From: Lucinisca nassula
Lineage: Eukaryota > Mollusca > Bivalvia > Lucinida > Lucinidae
Reading direction: 5' to 3'
Assembly (NCBI GenBank): GCA_963580285.1
Contig: OY757023.1
Coordinates: 132,650,027-132,714,026, forward strand
Length of the DNA stretch: 64,000 bases
In this document: one piece after another, positions 22,402 to 35,700 of the stretch
Layout: each line of letters opens with the position of its first letter
How positions within the stretch are numbered: position 1 is the stretch's first letter
The notes under the pieces: model-generated
What the model was told of the DNA's origin: nothing
Seen by the model: only the letters and a program-made list of their open reading frames with translations
The model's database searches: none
Position numbers and translations under genes: made by a program

Positions 22402-24794
22402 TTTGTGTATTGCGATTGAGCTGAAATTTTGCATGCTGCTAGTAGACCTCAGTGCCTAGTGGCTTGCAAAATTTCGTGCCGCTACGAAGCGTATCTTGTG
22501 AGTTATAAGCCTTCAAACTTCGAGGAAATTAAAGTTTGTGCCTATTTTGCGGGAATACGAAATAAGATACAGAGGTGCAGTATGTATCCTTCAACAGGCA
22601 TTTATGTGCCCTACCATCGTGCAAAATTCCGGTAACACTGGGGCACGAGAAAGTGCCGAAATAAAGGACTCTTTTTTACATTGAGGGCTATGGGAAAAAT
22701 GAAGAAAACGCCGCTACTCAGCCTAGAGGGCGAATACAATAGCAAGCTTTACACCGTTAGTCCGTCCCAATAAAGTACGCCCTCGGGCCAAATTACAGAT
22801 CGCTGCGTACAATAGAGGCCAAGAAAATTGACTTAGAAATTTTGGTGGTCGGCGTGTTGTGGGTACGAGAATCTCATTTTGGTCACTTTCACGTAGAAGC
22901 ATGGAAATGGTGCCAAAACGTGCCCATGCGTGTCCAACCAACTCATGAATATTGGAAAATTGTTTCTCTCAAATAGTTTTGGAGATATAAGGGTCCAAAG
23001 TTGAAGGAAATTGACATTTCAAGGGCCATAACTCGAAACTCAATGAAGGAAGACAACTCCCATTTTACCCCATGGCACTTGGGTTAAGGGCGCATCATTT
23101 GGCACCAATTATAGGCCGATATCATGAAGTCACCTTTGCACCATTTAGGCACTATCATCCTATTGGTGTCCCGCCAAAACTTGAGGCCCTTATAACTCGC
23201 TTTTGTGTATTGCGATTGAGCTGAAATTTTGCATGCTGCTAGTAGACCTCAGTGCCTAGTGGCTTGCAAAATTTCGTGCCGCTACGAAGCGTATCTTGTG
23301 AGTTATAAGCCTTCAAACTTCGAGGAAATTAAAGTTTGTGCCTATTTTGCGGGAATACGAAATAAGATACAGAGGTGCAGTATGTATCCTTCAACAGGCA
23401 TTTATGTGCCCTACCATCGTGCAAAATCCCGGTAACACTGGGGCACGAGAAAGTGCCGAAATAAAGGACTCTTTTTTACATTGAGGGCTATGGGAAAAAT
23501 GAAGAAAACGCCGCTACTCAGCCTAGAGGGCGAATACAATAGCAAGCTTTACACCGTTAGTCCGTCCCAATAAAGTACGCCCTCGGGCCAAATTACAGAT
23601 CGCTGCGTACAATAGAGGCCAAGAAAATTGACTTAGAAATTTTGGTGGTCGGCGTGTTGTGGGTACGAGAATCTCATTTTGGTCACTTTCACGAAGAAGC
23701 ATGAAAATGGTGCCAAAACGTGCCCATGCGTGTCCAACCAACTCATGAATATTGGAAAATTGTTTCTCTCAAATAGTTTTGGAGATATAAGGGTCCAAAG
23801 TTGAAGGAAATTGACCTTTCAAGGGCCATAACTCGAAACTCAATGAAGGAAGACAACTCCCATTTTACCCCATGGCACTTGGGTTAAGGGCGCATCATTT
23901 GGCACCAATTATAGGCCGATATCATGAAGTCACCTTTGCACCATTTAGGCACTATCATCCTATTGGTGTCCCGCCAAAACTTGAGGCCCTTATAACTCGC
24001 TTTTGTGTATTGCGATTGAGCTGAAATTTTGCATGCTGCTAGAAGACCTCAGTGCCTAGTGGCTTGCAAAATTTCGTGCCGCTACGAAGCGTATCTTGTG
24101 AGTTATAAGCCTTCAAACTGCGAGGAAATTAAAGTTTGTGCCTATTTTGCGGGAATACGAAGTAAGATACAGAGGTGCAGTATGTATCCTTCAACAGGCA
24201 TTTATGTGCCCTACCATCGTGCAAAATCCCGGTAACACTGGGGCACGAGAAAGTGCCGAAATAAAGGACTCTTTTTTACATTGAGGGAAAAATGAAGAAA
24301 ACGCCGCTACTCAGCCTAGAGGGCGAATACAATAGCAAGCTTTACACCGTTAGTCCGTCCCAATAAAGTACGCCCTCGGGCCAAATTACAGATCGCTGCG
24401 TACAATAGAGGCCAAGAAAATTGACTTAGAAATTTTGGTGGTCGGCGTGTTGTGGGTACGAGAATCTCATTTTGGTCACTTTCACGTAGAAGCATGAAAA
24501 TGGTGCCAAAACGTGCCCATGCGTGTCCAACCAACTCATGAATATTGGAAAATTGTTTCTCTCAAATAGTTTTGGAGATATAAGGGTCCAAAGTTGAAGG
24601 AAATTGACCTTTCAAGGGCCATAACTCGAAACTCAATGAAGGAAGACAACTCCCATTTTACCCCATGGCACTTGGGTTAAGGGCGCATCATTTGGCACCA
24701 ATTATAGGCCGATATCATGAAGTCACCTTTGCACCATTTAGGCACTATCATCCTATTGGTGTCCCGCCAAAACTTGAGGCCCTTATAACTCGCT
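22402..24794. repeat. Three-unit block with 7-bp deletion, copy 1 (units 29-31)
   Basis: Unit 29: C227T, A503G, C615A. Unit 30: T493A. Unit 31: T42A, T119G, A161G and a 7-bp deletion at 24287/24288 (unit 287-293 or the equivalent 284-290). The deleted CTATGGG is flanked by GGG on both sides, so a slip between the two GGG runs explains it. The same set recurs in units 35-37, 4793 bp downstream. Confidence 0.85.
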
Positions 24795-27194
24795 TTTGTG
24801 TATTGCGATTGAGCTGAAATTTTGCATGCTGCTAGTAGACCTCAGTGCCTAGTGGCTTGCAAAATTTCGTGCCGCTACGAAGCGTATCTTGTGAGTTATA
24901 AGCCTTCAAACTTCGAGGAAATTAAAGTTTGTGCCTATTTTGCGGGAATACGAAATAAGATACAGAGGTGCAGTATGTATCCTTCAACAGGCATTTATGT
25001 GCCCTACCATCGTGCAAAATCCCGGTAACACTGGGGCACGAGAAAGTGCCGAAATAAAGGACTCTTTTTTACATTGAGGGCTATGGGAAAAATGAAGAAA
25101 ACGCCGCTACTCAGCCTAGAGGGCGAATACAATAGCAAGCTTTACACCGTTAGTCCGTCCCAATAAAGTACGCCCTCGGGCCAAATTACAGATCGCTGCG
25201 TACAATAGAGGCCAAGAAAATTGACTTAGAAATTTTGGTGGTCGGCGTGTTGTGGGTACGAGAATCTCATTTTGGTCACTTTCACGTAGAAGCATGAAAA
25301 TGGTGCCAAAACGTGCCCATGCGTGTCCAACCAACTCATGAATATTGGAAAATTGTTTCTCTCAAATAGTTTTGGAGATATAAGGGTCCAAAGTTGAAGG
25401 AAATTGACCTTTCAAGGGCCATAACTCGAAACTCAATGAAGGAAGACAACTCCCATTTTACCCCATGGCACTTGGGTTAAGGGCGCATCATTTGGCACCA
25501 ATTATAGGCCGATATCATGAAGTCACCTTTGCACCATTTAGGCACTATCATCCTATTGGTGTCCCGCCAAAACTTGAGGCCCTTATAACTCGCTTTTGTG
25601 TATTGCGATTGAGCTGAAATTTTGCATGCTGCTAGTAGACCTCAGTGCCTAGTGGCTTGCAAAATTTCGTGCCGCTACGAAGCGTATCTTGTGAGTTATA
25701 AGCCTTCAAACTTCGAGGAAATTAAAGTTTGTGCCTATTTTGCGGGAATACGAAATAAGATACAGAGGTGCAGTATGTATCCTTCAACAGGCATTTATGT
25801 GCCCTACCATCGTGCAAAATCCCGGTAACACTGGGGCACGAGAAAGTGCCGAAATAAAGGACTCTTTTTTACATTGAGGGCTATGGGAAAAATGAAGAAA
25901 ACGCCGCTACTCAGCCTAGAGGGCGAATACAATAGCAAGCTTTACACCGTTAGTCCGTCCCAATAAAGTACGCCCTCGGGCCAAATTACAGATCGCTGCG
26001 TACAATAGAGGCCAAGAAAATTGACTTAGAAATTTTGGTGGTCGGCGTGTTGTGGGTACGAGAATCTCATTTTGGTCACTTTCACGTAGAAGCATGAAAA
26101 TGGTGCCAAAACGTGCCCATGCGTGTCCAACCAACTCATGAATATTGGAAAATTGTTTCTCTCAAATAGTTTTGGAGATATAAGGGTCCAAAGTTGAAGG
26201 AAATTGACCTTTCAAGGGCCATAACTCGAAACTCAATGAAGGAAGACAACTCCCATTGTACCCCATGGCACTTGGGTTAAGGGCGCATCATTTGGCACCA
26301 ATTATAGGCCGATATCATGAAGTCACCTTTGCACCATTTAGGCACTATCATCCTATTGGTGTCCCGCCAAAACTTGAGGCCCTTATAACTCGCTTTTGTG
26401 TATTGCGATTGAGCTGAAATTTTGCATGCTGCTAGTAGACCTCAGTGCCTAGTGGCTTGCAAAATTTCGTGCCGCTACGAAGCGTATCTTGTGAGTTATA
26501 AGCCTTCAAACTTCGAGGAAATTAAAGTTTGTGCCTATTTTGCGGGAATACGAAATAAGATACAGAGGTGCAGTATGTATCCTTCAACAGGCATTTATGT
26601 GCCCTACCATCGTGCAAAATCCCGGTAACACTGGGGCACGAGAAAGTGCCGAAATAAAGGACTCTTTTTTACATTGAGGGCTATGGGAAAAATGAAGAAA
26701 ACGCCGCTACTCAGCCTAGAGGGCGAATACAATAGCAAGCTTTACACCGTTAGTCCGTCCCAATAAAGTACGCCCTCGGGCCAAATTACAGATCGCTGCG
26801 TACAATAGAGGCCAAGAAAATTGACTTAGAAATTTTGGTGGTCGGCGTGTTGTGGGTACGAGAATCTCATTTTGGTCACTTTCACGTAGAAGCATGAAAA
26901 TGGTGCCAAAACGTGCCCATGCGTGTCCAACCAACTCATGAATATTGGAAAATTGTTTCTCTCAAATAGTTTTGGAGATATAAGGGTCCAAAGTTGAAGG
27001 AAATTGACATTTCAAGGGCCATAACTCGAAACTCAATGAAGGAAGACAACTCCCATTTTACCCCATGGCACTTGGGTTAAGGGCGCATCATTTGGCACCA
27101 ATTATAGGCCGATATCATGAAGTCACCTTTGCACCATTTAGGCACTATCATCCTATTGGTGTCCCGCCAAAACTTGAGGCCCTTATAACTCGCT
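24795..27194. repeat. Units 32-34 between the two deletion-bearing blocks
   Basis: Unit 32 is consensus. Unit 33 has T664G (26258) and unit 34 has C615A. The T664G then C615A order recurs in units 38 and 39, but only 3993 bp away rather than 4793. Confidence 0.8.
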
Positions 27195-29587
27195 TTTGTG
27201 TATTGCGATTGAGCTGAAATTTTGCATGCTGCTAGTAGACCTCAGTGCCTAGTGGCTTGCAAAATTTCGTGCCGCTACGAAGCGTATCTTGTGAGTTATA
27301 AGCCTTCAAACTTCGAGGAAATTAAAGTTTGTGCCTATTTTGCGGGAATACGAAATAAGATACAGAGGTGCAGTATGTATCCTTCAACAGGCATTTATGT
27401 GCCCTACCATCGTGCAAAATTCCGGTAACACTGGGGCACGAGAAAGTGCCGAAATAAAGGACTCTTTTTTACATTGAGGGCTATGGGAAAAATGAAGAAA
27501 ACGCCGCTACTCAGCCTAGAGGGCGAATACAATAGCAAGCTTTACACCGTTAGTCCGTCCCAATAAAGTACGCCCTCGGGCCAAATTACAGATCGCTGCG
27601 TACAATAGAGGCCAAGAAAATTGACTTAGAAATTTTGGTGGTCGGCGTGTTGTGGGTACGAGAATCTCATTTTGGTCACTTTCACGTAGAAGCATGGAAA
27701 TGGTGCCAAAACGTGCCCATGCGTGTCCAACCAACTCATGAATATTGGAAAATTGTTTCTCTCAAATAGTTTTGGAGATATAAGGGTCCAAAGTTGAAGG
27801 AAATTGACCTTTCAAGGGCCATAACTCGAAACTCAATGAAGGAAGACAACTCCCATTTTACCCCATGGCACTTGGGTTAAGGGCGCATCATTTGGCACCA
27901 ATTATAGGCCGATATCATGAAGTCACCTTTGCACCATTTAGGCACTATCATCCTATTGGTGTCCCGCCAAAACTTGAGGCCCTTATAACTCGCTTTTGTG
28001 TATTGCGATTGAGCTGAAATTTTGCATGCTGCTAGTAGACCTCAGTGCCTAGTGGCTTGCAAAATTTCGTGCCGCTACGAAGCGTATCTTGTGAGTTATA
28101 AGCCTTCAAACTTCGAGGAAATTAAAGTTTGTGCCTATTTTGCGGGAATACGAAATAAGATACAGAGGTGCAGTATGTATCCTTCAACAGGCATTTATGT
28201 GCCCTACCATCGTGCAAAATCCCGGTAACACTGGGGCACGAGAAAGTGCCGAAATAAAGGACTCTTTTTTACATTGAGGGCTATGGGAAAAATGAAGAAA
28301 ACGCCGCTACTCAGCCTAGAGGGCGAATACAATAGCAAGCTTTACACCGTTAGTCCGTCCCAATAAAGTACGCCCTCGGGCCAAATTACAGATCGCTGCG
28401 TACAATAGAGGCCAAGAAAATTGACTTAGAAATTTTGGTGGTCGGCGTGTTGTGGGTACGAGAATCTCATTTTGGTCACTTTCACGAAGAAGCATGAAAA
28501 TGGTGCCAAAACGTGCCCATGCGTGTCCAACCAACTCATGAATATTGGAAAATTGTTTCTCTCAAATAGTTTTGGAGATATAAGGGTCCAAAGTTGAAGG
28601 AAATTGACCTTTCAAGGGCCATAACTCGAAACTCAATGAAGGAAGACAACTCCCATTTTACCCCATGGCACTTGGGTTAAGGGCGCATCATTTGGCACCA
28701 ATTATAGGCCGATATCATGAAGTCACCTTTGCACCATTTAGGCACTATCATCCTATTGGTGTCCCGCCAAAACTTGAGGCCCTTATAACTCGCTTTTGTG
28801 TATTGCGATTGAGCTGAAATTTTGCATGCTGCTAGAAGACCTCAGTGCCTAGTGGCTTGCAAAATTTCGTGCCGCTACGAAGCGTATCTTGTGAGTTATA
28901 AGCCTTCAAACTGCGAGGAAATTAAAGTTTGTGCCTATTTTGCGGGAATACGAAGTAAGATACAGAGGTGCAGTATGTATCCTTCAACAGGCATTTATGT
29001 GCCCTACCATCGTGCAAAATCCCGGTAACACTGGGGCACGAGAAAGTGCCGAAATAAAGGACTCTTTTTTACATTGAGGGAAAAATGAAGAAAACGCCGC
29101 TACTCAGCCTAGAGGGCGAATACAATAGCAAGCTTTACACCGTTAGTCCGTCCCAATAAAGTACGCCCTCGGGCCAAATTACAGATCGCTGCGTACAATA
29201 GAGGCCAAGAAAATTGACTTAGAAATTTTGGTGGTCGGCGTGTTGTGGGTACGAGAATCTCATTTTGGTCACTTTCACGTAGAAGCATGAAAATGGTGCC
29301 AAAACGTGCCCATGCGTGTCCAACCAACTCATGAATATTGGAAAATTGTTTCTCTCAAATAGTTTTGGAGATATAAGGGTCCAAAGTTGAAGGAAATTGA
29401 CCTTTCAAGGGCCATAACTCGAAACTCAATGAAGGAAGACAACTCCCATTTTACCCCATGGCACTTGGGTTAAGGGCGCATCATTTGGCACCAATTATAG
29501 GCCGATATCATGAAGTCACCTTTGCACCATTTAGGCACTATCATCCTATTGGTGTCCCGCCAAAACTTGAGGCCCTTATAACTCGCT
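27195..29587. repeat. Three-unit block with 7-bp deletion, copy 2 (units 35-37)
   Basis: Unit 35 has C227T and A503G but lacks the C615A of unit 29; unit 36 has T493A; unit 37 has T42A, T119G, A161G and the same 7-bp deletion at 29080/29081. Seven shared rare events in the same order show one duplication, not recurrent mutation. Confidence 0.88.
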
Positions 29588-32500
29588 TTTGTGTATTGCG
29601 ATTGAGCTGAAATTTTGCATGCTGCTAGTAGACCTCAGTGCCTAGTGGCTTGCAAAATTTCGTGCCGCTACGAAGCGTATCTTGTGAGTTATAAGCCTTC
29701 AAACTTCGAGGAAATTAAAGTTTGTGCCTATTTTGCGGGAATACGAAATAAGATACAGAGGTGCAGTATGTATCCTTCAACAGGCATTTATGTGCCCTAC
29801 CATCGTGCAAAATCCCGGTAACACTGGGGCACGAGAAAGTGCCGAAATAAAGGACTCTTTTTTACATTGAGGGCTATGGGAAAAATGAAGAAAACGCCGC
29901 TACTCAGCCTAGAGGGCGAATACAATAGCAAGCTTTACACCGTTAGTCCGTCCCAATAAAGTACGCCCTCGGGCCAAATTACAGATCGCTGCGTACAATA
30001 GAGGCCAAGAAAATTGACTTAGAAATTTTGGTGGTCGGCGTGTTGTGGGTACGAGAATCTCATTTTGGTCACTTTCACGTAGAAGCATGAAAATGGTGCC
30101 AAAACGTGCCCATGCGTGTCCAACCAACTCATGAATATTGGAAAATTGTTTCTCTCAAATAGTTTTGGAGATATAAGGGTCCAAAGTTGAAGGAAATTGA
30201 CCTTTCAAGGGCCATAACTCGAAACTCAATGAAGGAAGACAACTCCCATTGTACCCCATGGCACTTGGGTTAAGGGCGCATCATTTGGCACCAATTATAG
30301 GCCGATATCATGAAGTCACCTTTGCACCATTTAGGCACTATCATCCTATTGGTGTCCCGCCAAAACTTGAGGCCCTTATAACTCGCTTTTGTGTATTGCG
30401 ATTGAGCTGAAATTTTGCATGCTGCTAGTAGACCTCAGTGCCTAGTGGCTTGCAAAATTTCGTGCCGCTACGAAGCGTATCTTGTGAGTTATAAGCCTTC
30501 AAACTTCGAGGAAATTAAAGTTTGTGCCTATTTTGCGGGAATACGAAATAAGATACAGAGGTGCAGTATGTATCCTTCAACAGGCATTTATGTGCCCTAC
30601 CATCGTGCAAAATCCCGGTAACACTGGGGCACGAAAAAGTGCCGAAATAAAGGACTCTTTTTTACATTGAGGGCTATGGGAAAAATGAAGAAAACGCCGC
30701 TACTCAGCCTAGAGGGCGAATACAATAGCAAGCTTTACACCGTTAGTCCGTCCCAATAAAGTACGCCCTCGGGCCAAATTACAGATCGCTGCGTACAATA
30801 GAGGCCAAGAAAATTGACTTAGAAATTTTGGTGGTCGGCGTGTTGTGGGTACGAGAATCTCATTTTGGTCACTTTCACGTAGAAGCATGAAAATGGTGCC
30901 AAAACGTGCCCATGCGTGTCCAACCAACTCATGAATATTGGAAAATTGTTTCTCTCAAATAGTTTTGGAGATATAAGGGTCCAAAGTTGAAGGAAATTGA
31001 CATTTCAAGGGCCATAACTCGAAACTCAATGAAGGAAGACAACTCCCATTTTACCCCATGGCACTTGGGTTAAGGGCGCATCATTTGGCACCAATTATAG
31101 GCCGATATCATGAAGTCACCTTTGCACCATTTAGGCACTATCATCCTATTGGTGTCCCGCCAAAACTTGAGGCCCTTATAACTCGCTTTTGTGTATTGCG
31201 ATTGAGCTGAAATTTTGCATGCTGCTAGTAGACCTCAGTGCCTAGTGGCTTGCAAAATTTCGTGCCGCTACGAAGCGTATCTTGTGAGTTATAAGCCTTC
31301 AAACTTCGAAGAAATTAAAGTTTGTGCCTATTTTGCGGGAATACGAAATAAGATACAGAGGTGCAGTATGTATCCTTCAACAGGCATTTATGTGCCCTAC
31401 CATCGTGCAAAATCCCGGTAACACTGGGGCACGAGAAAGTGCCGAAATAAAGGACTCTTTTTTACATTGAGGGCTATGGGAAAAATGAAGAAAACGCCGC
31501 TACTCAGCCTAGAGGGCGAATACAATAGCAAGCTTTACACCGTTAGTCCGTCCCAATAAAGTACGCCCTCGGGCCAAATTACAGATCGCTGCGTACAATA
31601 GAGGCCAAGAAAATTGACTTAGAAATTTTGGTGGTCGGCGTGTTGTGGGTACGAGAATCTCATTTTGGTCACTTTCACGTAGAAGCATGAAAATGGTGCC
31701 AAAACGTGCCCATGCGTGTCCAACCAACTCATGAATATTGGAAAATTGTTTCTCTCAAATAGTTTTGGAGATATAAGGGTCCAAAGTTGAAGGAAATTGA
31801 CCTTTCAAGGGCCATAACTCGAAACTCAATGAAGGAAGACAACTCCCATTTTACCCCATGGCACTTGGGTTAAGGGCGCATCATTTGGCACCAATTATAG
31901 GCCGATATCATGAAGTCACCTTTGCACCATTTAGGCACTATCATCCTATTGGTGTCCCGCCAAAACTTGAGGCCCTTATAACTCGCTTTTGTGTATTGCG
32001 ATTGAGCTGAAATTTTGCATGCTGCTAGTAGACCTCAGTGCCTAGTGGCTTGCAAAATTTCGTGCCGCTACGAAGCGTATCTTGTGAGTTATAAGTCTTC
32101 AAACTTCGAGGAAATTAAAGTTTGTGCCTATTTTGCGGGAATACGAAATAAGATACAGAGGTGCAGTATGTATCCTTCAACAGGCATTTATGTGCCCTAC
32201 CATCGTGCAAAATCCCGGTAACACTGGGGCACGAGAAAGTGCCGAAATAAAGGACTCTTTTTTACATTGAGGGCTATGGGAAAAATGAAGAAAACGCCGC
32301 TACTCAGCCTAGAGGGCGAATACAATAGCAAGCTTTACACCGTTAGTCCGTCCCAATAAAGTACGCCCTCGGGCCAAATTACAGATCGCTGCGTACAATA
32401 GAGGCCAAGAAAATTGACTTAGAAATTTTGGTGGTCGGCGTGTTGTGGGTACGAGAATCTCATTTTGGTCACTTTCACGTAGAAGCATGAAAATGGTGCC

Positions 32501-32787
32501 AAAACGTGCCCATGCGTGTCCAACCAACTCATGAATATTGGAAAATTGTTTCTCTCAAATAGTTTTGGAGATATAAGGGTCCAAAGTTGAAGGAAATTGA
32601 CCTTTCAAGGGCCATAACTCGAAACTCAATGAAGGAAGACAACTCCCATTTTACCCCATGGCACTTGGGTTAAGGGTGCATCATTTGGCACCAATTATAG
32701 GCCGATATCATGAAGTCACCTTTGCACCATTTAGGCACTATCATCCTATTGGTGTCCCGCCAAAACTTGAGGCCCTTATAACTCGCT
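29588..32787. repeat. Units 38-41, end of the duplicated region
   Basis: Unit 38 has T664G and unit 39 has C615A, as in units 33-34. Unit 39 also has G248A, found again only in unit 54, exactly 12000 bp downstream. Unit 40 has G123A (also in unit 72). Unit 41 has C109T and C690T. From unit 42 onward a different set of unit types takes over. Confidence 0.8.
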
Positions 32788-35700
32788 TTTGTGTATTGCG
32801 ATTGAGCTGAAATTTTGCATGCTGCTAGTAGACCTCAGTGCCTAGTGGCTTGCAAAATTTCGTGCCGCTACGAAGCGTATCTTGTGAGTTATAAGCCTTC
32901 AAACTTCGAGGAAATTAAAGTTTGTGCCTATTTTGCGGGAATACGAAATAAGATACAGAGGTGCAGTATGTATCCTTCAACAGGCATTTATGTGCCCTAC
33001 CATCGTGCAAAATCCCGGTAACACTGGGGCACGAGAAAGTGCCGAAATAAAGGACTCTTTTTTACATTGAGGGCTATGGGAAAAATGAAGAAAACGCCGC
33101 TACTCAGCCTAGAGGGCGAATACAATAGCAAGCTTTACACCGTTAGTCCGTCCCAATAAAGTACGCCCTCGGGCCAAATTACAGATCGCTGCGTACAATA
33201 GAGGCCAAGAAAATTGACTTAGAAATTTTGGTGGTCGGCGTGTTGTGGGTACGAGAATCTCATTTTGGTCACTTTCACGTAGAAGCATGAAAATGGTGCC
33301 AAAACGTGCCCATGCGTGTCCAACCAACTCATGAATATTGGAAAATTGTTTCTCTCAAATAGTTTTGGAGATATAAGGGTCCAAAGTTGAAGGAAATTGA
33401 CCTTTCAAGGGCCATAACTCGAGACTCAATGAAGGAAGACAACTCCCATTTTACCCCATGGCACTTGGGTTAAGGGCGCATCATTTGGCACCAATTATAG
33501 GCCGATATCATGAAGTCACCTTTGCACCATTTAGGCACTATCATCCTATTGGTGTCCCGCCAAAACTTGAGGCCCTTATAACTCGCTTTTGTGTATTGCG
33601 ATTGAGCTGAAATTTTGCATGCTGCTAGTAGACCTCAGTGCCTAGTGGCTTGCAAAATTTCGTGCCGCTACAAAGCGTATATTGTGAGTTATAAGCCTTC
33701 AAACTTCGAGGAAATTAAAGTTTGTGCCTATTTTGCGGGAATACGAAATAAGATACAGAGGTGCAGTATGTATCCTTCAACAGGCATTTATGTGCCCTAC
33801 CATCGTGCAAAATCCCGGTAACACTGGGGCACGAGAAAGTGCCGAAATAAAGGACTCTTTTTTACATTGAGGGCTATGGGAAAAATGAAGAAAACGCCGC
33901 TACTCAGCCTAGAGGGCGAATATAATAGCAAGCTTTACACCGTTAGTCCGTCCCAATAAAGTACGCCCTCGGGCCAAATTACAGATCGCTGCGTACAATA
34001 GAGGCCAAGAAAATTGACTTAGAAATTTTGGTGGTCGGCGTGTTGTGGGTACGAGAATCTCATTTTGGTCACTTTCACGTAGAAGCATGAAAATGGTGCC
34101 AAAACGTGCCCATGCGTGTCCAACCAACTCATGAATATTGGAAAATTGTTTCTCTCAAATAGTTTTGGAGATATAAGGGTCCAAAGTTGAAGGAAATTGA
34201 CCTTTCAATGGCCATAACTCGAGACTCAATGAAGGAAGACAACTCCCATTTTACCCCATGGCACTTGGGTTAAGGGCGCATCATTTGGCACCAATTATAG
34301 GCCGATATCATGAAGTCACCTTTGCACCATTTAGGCACTATCATCCTATTGGTGTCCCGCCAAAACTTGAGGCCCTTATAACTCGCTTTTGTGTATTGCG
34401 ATTGAGCTGAAATTTTGCATGCTGCTAGTAGACCTCAGTGCCTAGTGGCTCGCAAAATTTCGTGCCGCTAAGAAGCGTATATTGTGAGTTATAAGCCTTC
34501 AAACTTCGAGGAAATTAAAGTTTGTGCCTATTTTGCGGGAATACGAAATAAGATACAGAGGTGCAGTATGTATCCTTCAACAGGCATTTATGTGCCCTAC
34601 CATCGTGCAAAATCCCGGTAACACTGGGGCACGAGAAAGTGCCGAAATAAAGGACTCTTTTTTACATTGAGGGCTATGGGAAAAATGAAGAAAACGCCGC
34701 TACTCAGCCTAGAGGGCGAATACAATAGCAAGCTTTACACCGTTAGTCCGTCCCAATAAAGTACGCCCTCGGGCCAAATTACAGATCGCTGCGTACAATA
34801 GAGGCCAAGAAAATTGACTTAGAAATTTTGGTGGTCGGCGTGTTGTGGGTACGAGAATCTCATTTTGGTCACTTTCACGTAGAAGCATGAAAATGGTGCC
34901 AAAACGTGCCCATGCGTGTCCAACCAACTCATGAATATTGGAAAATTGTTTCTCTCAAATAGTTTTGGAGATATAAGGGTCCAAAGTTGAAGGAAATTGA
35001 CCTTTCAAGGGCCATAACTCGAAACTCAATGAAGGAAGACAACTCCCATTTTACCCCATGGCACTTGGGTTAAGGGCGCATCATTTGGCACCAATTATAG
35101 GCCGATATCATGAAGTCACCTTTGCACCATTTAGGCACTATCATCCTATTGGTGTCCCGCCAAAACTTGAGGCCCTTATAACTCGCTTTTGTGTATTGCG
35201 ATTGAGCTGAAATTTTGCATGCTGCTAGTAGACCTCAGTGCCTAGTGGCTTGCAAAATTTCGTGCCGCTACGAAGCGTATCTTGTGAGTTATAAGCCTTC
35301 AAACTTCGAGGAAATTAAAGTTTGTGCCTATTTTGCGGGAATACGAAATAAGATACAGAGGTGCAGTATGTATCCTTCAACAGGCATTTATGTGCCCTAC
35401 CATCGTGCAAAATCCCGGTAACACTGGGGCACGAGAAAGTGCCGAAATAAAGGACTCTTTTTTACATTGAGGGCTATGGGAAAAATGAAGAAAACGCCGC
35501 TACTCAGCCTAGAGGGCGAATACAATAGCAAGCTTTACACCGTTAGTCCGTCCCAATAAAGTACGCCCTCGGGCCAAATTACAGATCGCTGCGTACAATA
35601 GAGGCCAAGAAAATTGACTTAGAAATTTTGGTGGTCGGCGTGTTGTGGGTACGAGAATCTCATTTTGGTCACTTTCACGTAGAAGCATGAAAATGGTGCC

